Positions 1 to 8,758 of a stretch of DNA of 64,000 nucleotides are shown piece by piece; position 1 is the stretch's first letter, and each line of letters starts with the position of its first letter. Made by a program: the position numbers and the translations under genes. The notes under the pieces were generated by a model. It worked only from the letters and a program-made list of their open reading frames with translations. It was not told the origin of the DNA and searched no databases. Source of the stretch: Gammaproteobacteria bacterium (lineage in GTDB: Bacteria; Pseudomonadota; Gammaproteobacteria; Eutrophobiales; Eutrophobiaceae); NCBI GenBank assembly GCA_022826885.1, contig JAJDUB010000035.1, positions 1-64,000 of the forward strand, written 5' to 3'.

Positions 1-421
1 CATACAGTTTGATGATCTCCACCTGCTGTCCTTTTTCGGCAAAATAGTTGCGTGTCGTCGAGACATACTTGGTGGCAACCCGTAACCGGCCCGGTGTTAC
101 CGGGATGCCTTTGGGCCCTGCCAGCATCAGGCGGCAACAGGCTATCTTCAGGTCCAGCGGTTCGTACAGGTTGTCGCTGTCACATTCCATCAGCACGTCT
201 TTCCCGGCGATGCCCAGGTCGGCGCCGCCGTTCAGGACGTAGGTGGGCACATCGGCGGCGCGGATGACGATCAGCCTGACAGCGTCATGATTGGTGTCGA
301 ATACAAGCTTGCGGGTTGTGCCGGGATCTTCGAGGGGCTCCAGCCCGGCGCGCGCGAGCAACGGCAGGGATTCATCAAGAATCCGCCCCTTTGAGACTGC
401 GATGGTGATACCGTCATTCAT
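1..421 (-). CDS. hisG: ATP phosphoribosyltransferase HisG, short form, cut by left window edge
   Basis: HisG catalyses the first step of histidine synthesis, joining ATP and PRPP. About 140 N-terminal residues are present, starting at an ATG (419-421) and running off the window. The protein begins [18 protein letters not shown]; the KGRI motif and the following '[10 protein letters not shown]' segment are typical of HisG. The short N-terminus is consistent with the HisG_S form, which needs HisZ as regulatory partner, but the C-terminus needed to be certain is outside the window. It lies directly downstream of murA on the same strand, an order common in gammaproteobacteria. Only a 69-bp gap holding two copies of a repeat motif separates them. 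Confidence 0.9.
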   Translation of the reverse strand, partial: MNDGITIAVSKGRILDESLPLLARAGLEPLEDPGTTRKLVFDTNHDAVRLIVIRAADVPTYVLNGGADLGIAGKDVLMECDSDNLYEPLDLKIACCRLMLAGPKGIPVTPGRLRVATKYVSTTRNYFAEKGQQVEIIKLY

Positions 422-445
422 GAAAGTCCGGGACCAGATATTTCC

Positions 446-490
446 GGGGTCAGAGTAAAATTATTTCAAATTCAGGGGTCAGAGTAAAAT

Positions 491-491
<1 letters not shown>
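446..491. repeat. Family A repeat, two direct half-copies between murA and hisG
   Basis: Two direct copies of GGGGTCAGAGTAAAATT (446-462 and 475-491) lie in the murA-hisG gap. Elsewhere in the window the same sequence occurs as an inverted pair. Here both copies point the same way, so no hairpin is formed; the second copy reaches the murA stop codon. Confidence 0.85.
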
Positions 492-1759
<1,268 letters not shown>

Positions 1760-2026
1760 CTAGGACGATATGACCCGGAATGCGCTCTTTTTCTTCCATT
1801 GTTCCGGCGTGTAGGTCTGTATGGAAAGAGCGTGTATGTCGGTCCCCATCCTGCCACCAAGGGCCTTGTACACCAACTGGTGTTGCTGGACCATGTTTTT
1901 TCCTGCAAAAACATCGCTCACGATGACTGCGGTGAAATGCGTTCCGTCACCATCCACTTCCACTTCACAGTCCGGGACGCCGGATTTGATTAAACTTGCA
2001 ATATCTTCGACCTGCATGACAGGCAC
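1760..2026 (-). CDS. ibaG: BolA/IbaG family protein
   Basis: An 88-residue BolA-fold protein of the IbaG (YrbA) type. BolA proteins bind monothiol glutaredoxins and take part in iron-sulfur trafficking and acid-stress responses. Visible hallmarks are the N-terminal helix followed by 'VEVDGDGTHFTAVIVSD' and the C-terminal 'HQLVYKALGGRMGTDIHALSIQTYTPEQW', whose His belongs to the family's invariant metal or cluster ligand region. It directly precedes murA, as in E. coli. In E. coli the preceding gene is mlaB; here no STAS-domain MlaB is found and mlaC follows directly. Confidence 0.93.
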   Translation of the reverse strand: MPVMQVEDIASLIKSGVPDCEVEVDGDGTHFTAVIVSDVFAGKNMVQQHQLVYKALGGRMGTDIHALSIQTYTPEQWKKKSAFRVISS

Positions 2027-2048
2027 TCCCCTGGTTCAAACTGACAGG

Positions 2049-2072
2049 AGGACTGATTTTAAATCCGTCCCC
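2049..2072. repeat. Family B palindrome
   Basis: Imperfect palindrome AGGACTGATTTTAAATCCGTCC (about 2050-2071) between mlaC and ibaG. It belongs to the GGGACAGATTT..AAATCTGTCCC family also seen at 19147, 36325 and 51511. Confidence 0.7.
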
Positions 2073-2105
2073 GCTAACGCATATTCTTCGACGCAGATGC
2101 GCGAG

Positions 2106-2738
2106 CTATGCCTCATCGGTCAATAATGACTGTTCCAGTTTCTCGTTCTTGTCCACCAGTTTCTGCAACAGGGTTTCAAGGCCGTTATTGCGGATCTCGG
2201 AGGCAAAGGATTTCCGGTATGTCTCTACCAGGCTGATGCCTTCAAAGGCGACGTTCACGACTTTCCAACTGCCGTCGCTGATATGCATGGTGTAATTGAC
2301 CGGTGTGACGCCACCGTCAGAGACAATCTCGGTCTTCACCATTACGATATTGGGCTTGGAACCCGTCAGGGTCTCCAGGTAATTGACTCTCTCGTTGGTA
2401 AACCCGAGCACCGCCTTGGCATAGGTGCGCACCAGCAGGGCCTTGAATTCAGTGGTGAAAGTAGCGCGTTGTTCCTCGGTGGCCTGCTTCCAGTACTTGC
2501 CCAGTATCCACCTCGACATGTTATTGAAATCGAAGACGGGGATGATCAGGTCGTTTATAAGGTCGTAGACTGTTTCCGGTTGCGCATCCAGCATTTCCCG
2601 TTCCGCGTTAATGCGGTCGATCACGCTGTCCACCGTGCCGAGGATTACGTCCTCAGGCTTGTCTATTGCCTGTGCGGGCGACGTCAGCGTCAGCGCCGGC
2701 GCCAGGAATATCGCTATAAAGCAAAGTTTCCGTCTCAT
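2106..2738 (-). CDS. mlaC: MlaC/Ttg2D-family periplasmic phospholipid-binding protein
   Basis: A 210-residue exported protein of the MlaC (Tol_Tol_Ttg2) family, which carries phospholipids or other lipids across the periplasm. A signal peptide is clear (MRRKLCFIAIFLAPALTLTSPAQA, cleavage near residue 24). The family core follows: 'FDFNNMSRWILGKYWKQAT', 'FTTEFKALLVRTYAKAV' and a C-terminal 'VNVAFEGISLVETYRKSF'. The partners mlaF, mlaE and mlaD are not upstream; the gene before it on the same strand, 122 bp away, is an RND exporter. The pair therefore also resembles the hopanoid transporter HpnN with its MlaC-like partner HpnM. The symbol reflects family membership; the cargo is uncertain. Confidence 0.85.
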   Translation of the reverse strand: MRRKLCFIAIFLAPALTLTSPAQAIDKPEDVILGTVDSVIDRINAEREMLDAQPETVYDLINDLIIPVFDFNNMSRWILGKYWKQATEEQRATFTTEFKALLVRTYAKAVLGFTNERVNYLETLTGSKPNIVMVKTEIVSDGGVTPVNYTMHISDGSWKVVNVAFEGISLVETYRKSFASEIRNNGLETLLQKLVDKNEKLEQSLLTDEA

Positions 2739-2860
2739 GGTCTGGTATCTCCGGATTTAATGGGTCTGTAACAAGACTCCATATTATATTTGAACCTGGC
2801 AATTGAGAAAGAGTTTATTTCAAAAAGTTCCGGGAATGTCCAAATATTCGCAAATATCCA

Positions 2861-5392
2861 TTATTTCCCGAAGGGTCTGAATATAAGTATCAGCTTGGGC
2901 AGCAGGGTGAGGGCCGCCAGCAGGGCGATGAACATGGCCAGTGCGGTGAGCAGGCCGAAGTAGATGGTCGGTATGAAATTGGACATCACCAGGATGGAAA
3001 AGCCGATGATGATGGTGATCGCCGTGTAGAACACCGCGCGCCCTATGTTGGCGTGGCAGTAATATAGCGTGGATATATAGTCGGGTTTGCCCGGGCGCTC
3101 CTCGCGGAAGCGGTAGATGTAGTGAATGCTGTTGTCGACCGCGATGCCAATGGTGATGGCGGCGATGGTGATGGTCATCATGTCCAGGGGGATATCCAGG
3201 ATGCCCATCAGTCCCAGAATGATGCCGGCGGCAAGGATATTCGGGAGGATGCCGATGACGGCCAGGGAGAAGGACCGGAACAGGACCAGCAGCATCAGGG
3301 CAATGCCCAGCATGACGACCCCAAGGGTTTCGATCTGGGAAGTGAACAGGCTTTGCAGCATGTTGTTGTACAACACCATCATGCCGCTGACCTGGAACTC
3401 GTCGTCGGTCAGGCCGAGTTCATTGCGCAGGTCCGCATCGATTTTTTCCAGGAACTGCTTGCGGCGCAGGTCGGGCAGGGAATCCAGGATGCGCATGTTG
3501 ATGCGGGCTTCGTTGTCGTCAATGGAGATATACGGATCGATCAGTTGCTCCTTTACCTCCTCCGGCAGTTTCTTGTTGATGACGGCCAGTTCAAAGGCGT
3601 CGAACTCCTCGCCCTGGTTCAGGTCTTCGGCTATGCGCAGGAGCGAAGCCAGCGATTGTACCTTTCCCACTGCCGGCAGGCGGTCCAGGTAGTCGTGCAC
3701 CGCCTTGATGCGGTCGATCTTGTAGGCGGTGAACCAGGCATCCGCCGGGTCCGCGGGTTCCGTATCGAAACCGCCGAACAGGTCGTCCAGGTCGGCAAAT
3801 TCATCGTCTTCTTCCGTCGTTTCCTCCTCTTCCTCCCCGTATTCCTTGACGGGGTCGAACTTCAGGACCACGTCCAGCGGCGCGGTGCCGCCCAGTTCAT
3901 TGTCGATCAGTTTCAGGCCCTGGTGTATTTCCGTGGAGTCGCTGAAGTAGTTGACGAAGCTGTTCTCAACCTTGAGCCGCGATACGCCGTAAAGACTGAG
4001 AGCGGCCAGCACCAGTGCAATCACAACTACGCCGTTGCCGTATCTTTCGGTCGTTCTTGCCAGCGTTGCGGTAAACGGCACTTCCTGTTTGCCCGGAGAC
4101 GTGATCTTCTTGTCCAGGGAAATCAGGATAACCGGAAACAGCAGGAACGAGGTCAGGAAGGTAACGCTGAGTCCCAGGGTCATCATCCAGCCGAAATCAA
4201 TCACCGGCTTGATATCGCTGACCACCAGTGACCCGAATCCGATCATGGTAGTCAGCGCGGTGTACAGGCAGGGCCAGACCATGCGCCGGACCGTGCTGGA
4301 CACCAGTTCCGTCTGGCTCCGGCCGGCAAAGTCACGGCCCAGTTGCCGGTAACGCACCACCAGGTGCACGTTCATGGACATGGTAAGAATGAGCATCAGC
4401 GAAATGAAATTGGATGAAATCACCGTAACCGGCCAGCCGATAAGGCCCAGCAGTCCCATCATGATAACCACTGCAAAGCCGCAACTGCACAGGGGCAGCA
4501 GAACGAAACGGGCCTGTCTGAAAATGATAGACAACATGATTACCAGGAAGGCGAACACCCCGGCGCCGAATACCACCAGGTCGTTCTTGATGAAGGTGAT
4601 CATATCGTCCGCGATCATCGGAATGCCGCCCAGGTAGAGTGTCCCTTTATCCCGGTAACGATCCATCACCGCACGGGTTGCCGCCACGGTTTCGTGATTG
4701 GCCCTGGTAGCCTCCTCCTTGACTTCCTCATAGCGGTCCAGGGTATCTGCAAGCTCCTGTTGTTCCGCTGCAGTCAGGCCCTCCGTGTCCTGCTTGATCA
4801 GCAGTTCGTTTCTTCTTTGCTGCGCATCGGTCAGGATAACCTTGTTTTTCAGGTTGACCTGCAGCGCCGTGGTCCCGGCATCCTGGCTGATAAGCAGATC
4901 GAGGAAGACGGGGCTGGCCAGCAGTTCCTCCCGTGCAGCATCCCGGTCAACGTCCGGGTCTTCCAGGGTGCGGTAGTTTGCGGCAACCTCGGCCAGTGTG
5001 CCGCCGACGATTTTTACCAGCGGCGCGTCGAGCAGCGTAAACGCCGAAGCGACGCCCGGAATCTGCTCCAGGTCTTCCCGCAACGCGTGGATAGTCTCAA
5101 GCGACGCATCCGAGAACAACTCCGCGTGGGGAGTGAACGTCACGACCAGGAACTCCTGGGTTTCGTAACGTTTGTTCACCTGGCGCAATATGCGCAGGTC
5201 CCTGTCGCTTTCCAGGATCAGGGTATCGGTGGAGGCGTCCAGTTTGAAGTCCCTGGCATGCCAGGCAAAGAAAGCGAATACGGCGAGCAGTATTGCCAGC
5301 ACCAGCCGGGGCCGGCCGAGGATGTACCGATCGTAGAGAGCAGTGATCCGGTTAACCAACACGTTATTCAATTTAACCATTTTCCGCGCCAT
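2861..5392 (-). CDS. RND/MMPL-family (HAE3-like) exporter
   Basis: An 843-residue inner-membrane exporter with two MMPL repeats. TM1 lies near residues 28-48, followed by a large periplasmic domain (about 50-270), a five-helix bundle (about 270-420), TM7 near 450-470, a second periplasmic domain and a final helix bundle (about 690-840). Motif-like stretches such as 'FISLMLILTMSMNVHLVVRY' and 'IAVDNSIHYIYRFREE' mark the two proton-relay bundles. A strongly acidic insert (about 515-545, rich in E and D) lies in the second periplasmic domain. The downstream neighbour is mlaC, which suggests lipid or hopanoid-type export. HpnN is an alternative name, but no hopanoid synthesis gene is in view. Confidence 0.85.
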   Translation of the reverse strand: MARKMVKLNNVLVNRITALYDRYILGRPRLVLAILLAVFAFFAWHARDFKLDASTDTLILESDRDLRILRQVNKRYETQEFLVVTFTPHAELFSDASLETIHALREDLEQIPGVASAFTLLDAPLVKIVGGTLAEVAANYRTLEDPDVDRDAAREELLASPVFLDLLISQDAGTTALQVNLKNKVILTDAQQRRNELLIKQDTEGLTAAEQQELADTLDRYEEVKEEATRANHETVAATRAVMDRYRDKGTLYLGGIPMIADDMITFIKNDLVVFGAGVFAFLVIMLSIIFRQARFVLLPLCSCGFAVVIMMGLLGLIGWPVTVISSNFISLMLILTMSMNVHLVVRYRQLGRDFAGRSQTELVSSTVRRMVWPCLYTALTTMIGFGSLVVSDIKPVIDFGWMMTLGLSVTFLTSFLLFPVILISLDKKITSPGKQEVPFTATLARTTERYGNGVVVIALVLAALSLYGVSRLKVENSFVNYFSDSTEIHQGLKLIDNELGGTAPLDVVLKFDPVKEYGEEEEETTEEDDEFADLDDLFGGFDTEPADPADAWFTAYKIDRIKAVHDYLDRLPAVGKVQSLASLLRIAEDLNQGEEFDAFELAVINKKLPEEVKEQLIDPYISIDDNEARINMRILDSLPDLRRKQFLEKIDADLRNELGLTDDEFQVSGMMVLYNNMLQSLFTSQIETLGVVMLGIALMLLVLFRSFSLAVIGILPNILAAGIILGLMGILDIPLDMMTITIAAITIGIAVDNSIHYIYRFREERPGKPDYISTLYYCHANIGRAVFYTAITIIIGFSILVMSNFIPTIYFGLLTALAMFIALLAALTLLPKLILIFRPFGK

Positions 5393-5430
5393 GCTAAACT
5401 AGCGGGCAGTCCACGTAAAGAGGTTCGCAA

Positions 5431-5844
5431 ATGTACAGACTGTTGATCCTGATCCTGGCGCTGTGCCCGTTTTCCGTTCCTGCGCAGGAGAGGACCCCGG
5501 CTCCCGGGAATGCCGAACTGTATTTCATCTCACCCGCCGACGGCGCGACGGTGTCGAATCCGGTAACCGTCCGCTTCGGCCTGAAGAGCATGGGCGTCGC
5601 CCCTGCCGGCATCAAGTACGACAACAGCGGCCACCATCACCTGCTGGTGGACACGGAACTGCCTGCCCTGGAGTTTCCCATCATCAATGATGAAAACCAC
5701 CTGCACTTCGGCGGCGGCCAGACGGAAGCCACCGTGGAACTACCCCCGGGCGAACACACCCTGCAACTCCTGCTGGGCGATTTCGCCCACATCCCCCATG
5801 AACCTGCCGTGATGTCGGAGCGGATCACGATAACGGTCGAGTAA
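5431..5844 (+). CDS. DUF4399 secreted protein
   Basis: A 137-residue protein with a signal peptide (MYRLLILILALCPFSVPAQ) followed by a single DUF4399 domain. The domain hallmarks are 'LYFISPADGATVSNPVTVRFGL', 'HHHLLVD', 'HLHFGGGQTEA' and 'LPPGEHTLQLLLGDFAHIPH'. The His-rich segments could bind a metal, but no activity is established for the family. The start at 5431 is preceded by AAGAGG at suitable spacing. It is divergent from the RND exporter with only 38 bp between start codons, so the promoters must overlap. Confidence 0.85.
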   Translation: MYRLLILILALCPFSVPAQERTPAPGNAELYFISPADGATVSNPVTVRFGLKSMGVAPAGIKYDNSGHHHLLVDTELPALEFPIINDENHLHFGGGQTEATVELPPGEHTLQLLLGDFAHIPHEPAVMSERITITVE

Positions 5845-5876
5845 ATTTGTGTCGCCTGCGGCGACGGTTTGATTGA

Positions 5877-5964
5877 CTGGATTCCTGCATTCGCAGGAAT
5901 GACGACGGGGTGGGCAGGAGTGACGGGAGTAAGACGCGTCATTCCCGCGCAGGCGGGAATCCAG
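5877..5964. repeat. Family D inverted repeat (short MITE/REP-like)
   Basis: An 88-bp element with terminal inverted repeats: CTGGATTCCTGCATTCGCAG at the left end and GCGCAGGCGGGAATCCAG at the right end. Each end is itself a small hairpin (ATTCCTGC..GCAGGAAT and ATTCCCGC..GCGGGAAT). It sits between two convergent genes, DUF4399 and purN, and may act as a bidirectional terminator. This kind of element is very common in environmental proteobacteria. Confidence 0.85.
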
Positions 5965-5994
5965 TGGAATAATAGGTCCCGAAGGGACACCTTA

Positions 5995-6588
5995 TTAAGG
6001 AAGCTTAATCTCGCCGCGGGCAATGCGGCCTATGGTATCCACGTAGAGTTCGTGCTCAATCTCCAGGACGCGTTTGGCCAGACTGCCTGCCGTATCCGAT
6101 TTTTTTACCCTGACTTTTTTCTGTGCGAGGATCGGGCCGTTGTCGTAGATGGCATCCACCACGTGGACGGTCGCGCCGGTGGTGCCTGCGCCCGCGGCCA
6201 GCACGGCTTCATGCACGCGCCGGCCGTACATGCCCTGGCCGCCGTACTCCGGCAGCAGGCCGGGGTGGATGTTAATGATATGACCGGGGAATGTAGCCAG
6301 CGTAACCGGGCCGATCTTCTTCATATAGCCCGCCAGGATCACCAGGTTGACGTCATGTTCAAGCAGGACGTCAACGATTTCCCGGTCCAGGTCCTCCGGA
6401 TCCGGGTGTGTGCGTCCGCTCAGGTGAAAACAGGGGATTCTTTCATTGCGGGCCCGCTCCAGCGCCCCGGAATCCACGTTATTGCTGATGACCACGACGG
6501 GACTGGCGGCCAGCCTGCCGGAGCGGCATGCATCGATGACGGCCTGCATATTCGACCCGTTATGGGATGCGAGAAATCCGAGGTTCAT
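5995..6588 (-). CDS. purN: Phosphoribosylglycinamide formyltransferase PurN
   Basis: A 197-residue GAR transformylase that transfers a formyl group from 10-formyl-THF in purine synthesis. Hallmarks are the N-terminal 'FLASHNGSNMQAVIDAC' phosphate loop, the catalytic 'INIHPGLLPEYGG' (Asn and His of the active site), and 'TGATVHVVDAIYDNGPILAQ' with the catalytic Asp. The usual partner purM is not adjacent. The start codon overlaps the pdxB stop in an ATGA junction, so translation of the two is probably coupled. Confidence 0.93.
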   Translation of the reverse strand: MNLGFLASHNGSNMQAVIDACRSGRLAASPVVVISNNVDSGALERARNERIPCFHLSGRTHPDPEDLDREIVDVLLEHDVNLVILAGYMKKIGPVTLATFPGHIINIHPGLLPEYGGQGMYGRRVHEAVLAAGAGTTGATVHVVDAIYDNGPILAQKKVRVKKSDTAGSLAKRVLEIEHELYVDTIGRIARGEIKLP

Positions 6589-7727
6589 GGTCTTATATCG
6601 AATCCCATGCCGGATAATTTCTCGCGCACGGCGGCGTTATTGCCGGACAGGATTACCCGCAAATCGGAAAATTCCCGCCTGAACGGATAATCCGTTCTTG
6701 CTGATGTGAAAAATTCACTCCTGCTGTCCCCGGCAACGGTTTCTATCTCCCTGAAGGCTGCGCAATCCGTGCGTACGTCATAACAGGCCAGGGCTGCCAG
6801 CCTGACCGCCTCGATGGGGTTGTCGATCCCGGACAGGTCAAGCTCCATGTTCTCACCCGGAAATATCGTATCGTCTGCTGCCATGGCCGGTACGCCGGCC
6901 CACGCGCATACCTGCTCATAAACCATGCGCGTCGCATTCAGTTTCCCCCGAGCGCTGTAACCGGCGACGTGGGGGGTCGCCAGTGCCGACATGTTCAGCA
7001 GTTCGATATTGATATCCGGCTCATTATCCCACACGTCCAGCGCCAGGCGGCTTGCCCGGTTTTCCCTGGCGAAATCGATAAGCGCCCGTTCATTCACGAC
7101 GCCGCCTCTTGCGGTGTTGATAAATGTGACGTCCTCCTTGAGCTTGCCCAGGAATTCCCGTCCCACCATTTTCGCGGTAGGAAATTCACCTGTCGTTGTC
7201 AACGGGACATGCAGGGAAACAATGTCCGATGAGAGCACCTGGTCCAGGTCCCGGAAAGGGTAGGGATTGTGCTCATCCCGGATAAACGGGTCATAAACCC
7301 GGGTTTCGATACCGATGACTTGCAGCAGGTATCTGAGCCGCGCGCCCACATGGCCGCAGCCGATGATGCCGGCGGTTTTGCCTTCCAGTTCCACGCCGTA
7401 TTGTTCCGATAATACGAGCAGGCAACTCAGCACGTATTCGGCTACTGAGTTTGCGTTACAGCCTTTTGCATCGAACAGGGGGATGTCCCGGCTATCCAGG
7501 TAGTCAAGGTCCACATGGTCGGTGCCGCTCGAAGCGCTGGCGACACAGCTTACCTGCGTGCCGTCCAGCAGGCCCCGATCTACCCGGGTCACCGACCTGA
7601 CCACCAGGCAATCCGCATCACTGATTAATGCGGGTGTGATGTCCCCGGCGTCAAACAGGACAACGTCGCCCAAAGTTGAAAAAAACCGCCTGGCGTAGGG
7701 GATTGCCTTGTCAGCGACGATTTTCAT
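6585..7727 (-). CDS. pdxB: Erythronate-4-phosphate dehydrogenase PdxB
   Basis: A 380-residue D-isomer-specific 2-hydroxyacid dehydrogenase of the PdxB type, acting in the DXP-dependent route to pyridoxal phosphate. It starts MKIVADKAIPYARRFF, as PdxB proteins do. The Rossmann motif is 'GIIGCGHVGARL' (near residue 138). 'FINTARGGVVNERAL' carries the catalytic Arg region and 'ATPHVAGYSARGK' the catalytic His. The C-terminal 100 residues form the PdxB-specific dimerisation domain and separate it from SerA or GhrB. It overlaps purN by 4 bp. Confidence 0.93.
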   Translation of the reverse strand: MKIVADKAIPYARRFFSTLGDVVLFDAGDITPALISDADCLVVRSVTRVDRGLLDGTQVSCVASASSGTDHVDLDYLDSRDIPLFDAKGCNANSVAEYVLSCLLVLSEQYGVELEGKTAGIIGCGHVGARLRYLLQVIGIETRVYDPFIRDEHNPYPFRDLDQVLSSDIVSLHVPLTTTGEFPTAKMVGREFLGKLKEDVTFINTARGGVVNERALIDFARENRASRLALDVWDNEPDINIELLNMSALATPHVAGYSARGKLNATRMVYEQVCAWAGVPAMAADDTIFPGENMELDLSGIDNPIEAVRLAALACYDVRTDCAAFREIETVAGDSRSEFFTSARTDYPFRREFSDLRVILSGNNAAVREKLSGMGFDIRP

Positions 7728-7741
7728 TGCAAGGAATAAAC

Positions 7742-7808
7742 GGGGTCAGAGTAAAATTGCCTCGATCCTTGCCATCGGCCACAATAGGAATAATTTTACT
7801 CTGACCCC
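7742..7808. repeat. Family A inverted repeat between secF and pdxB
   Basis: GGGGTCAGAGTAAAATT at 7742-7758 is matched by its inverted copy AATTTTACTCTGACCCC at 7792-7808, with about 33 bp between the arms. It lies downstream of secF and upstream of pdxB, both on the minus strand, so it could terminate the sec operon transcript or form a stem in it. Confidence 0.9.
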
Positions 7809-7821
7809 ATTTATTGCGCCG

Positions 7822-8736
7822 TCACTCCTCTTTTTCAACCGGCATCAGGTCCTGTTTGCTGATGCCCAGCGCCAGGGTGACCGGGCTGGCCACGTAAATG
7901 GAGGAATAAGTCCCGATGATGACGCCGATGATCAGCGCCGATGAGAACGGACGGATGAGTTCGCCCCCCAGGAAGAACAGGGCAGTCAATACCAGCAATG
8001 TGGTCAGCGAGGTGATCAGGGTGCGTGTCAGGGTCTGGTTCAACGAGGCGTTGACGATCTCCACCGGCGTGCCTTTGCGTATGCGGCGGAAATTTTCCCG
8101 GATGCGGTCAAAGACGACGATGGTATCGTTGAGTGAATAACCGATGACCGCCAGCAGCGCCGCCAGCACGGTCAGGTCGAAATCCAGTTGCAGGACGGAA
8201 AACACGCCGATGGTAATGATGACGTCATGCACCAGCGCGGCAATGGCGCCGACGGAAAACCGGCGCTGGAAACGGAATGCGATGTAGATGAAAATCATGA
8301 TCAGCGCATAGATCATTGCCAGTCCGCCGTCTTCCTGGAGGTCTTCGCCCACCTGGGGGCCGACGAACTCCACGCGCCGGATCTCGACGTCATGACCGGA
8401 CCGGTCCAGAACTTCTATGATCTCGTTGCTGATGTCCGCGCTGTTCTTGCCCTCCACCTGGGCAACCCGGATCAATATGTCGCTGGCAGAGCCGAAATAC
8501 TGGACCACCGCGTCCCTGAACTCGGTAGCGGACAGCACGCTCCTCACTTCGTCCAGTTCCACAGTTTCTCCGTAACCGACCTCCACCAGCGTGCCCCCGG
8601 TGAAGTCGATGCCGAAATTGAGCTGCTGGGTGACCAGGGAAACGATGGAAACGCTGAGCAGCAGGGCGGAGAACACGACCGCAACCTTGCGTTTGCTCAT
8701 GAAGTCGAAATTGAATCTTTGCGTCGGGTTTTGCAT
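7822..8736 (-). CDS. secF: Protein translocase subunit SecF
   Basis: A 304-residue inner-membrane RND-type protein that works with SecD to drive late stages of Sec translocation by the proton motive force. The N-terminus has TM1 (about 16-36) followed by the signature 'NFGIDFTGGTLVEVGY'. The C-terminal half has five helices including 'AVIGYSLNDTIVVFDRIREN', the family's conserved segment. The gene follows secD after 22 bp in the normal yajC-secD-secF order. Confidence 0.97.
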   Translation of the reverse strand: MQNPTQRFNFDFMSKRKVAVVFSALLLSVSIVSLVTQQLNFGIDFTGGTLVEVGYGETVELDEVRSVLSATEFRDAVVQYFGSASDILIRVAQVEGKNSADISNEIIEVLDRSGHDVEIRRVEFVGPQVGEDLQEDGGLAMIYALIMIFIYIAFRFQRRFSVGAIAALVHDVIITIGVFSVLQLDFDLTVLAALLAVIGYSLNDTIVVFDRIRENFRRIRKGTPVEIVNASLNQTLTRTLITSLTTLLVLTALFFLGGELIRPFSSALIIGVIIGTYSSIYVASPVTLALGISKQDLMPVEKEE

Positions 8737-8758
8737 CGGGCAGTACCGGAACGGCCGG

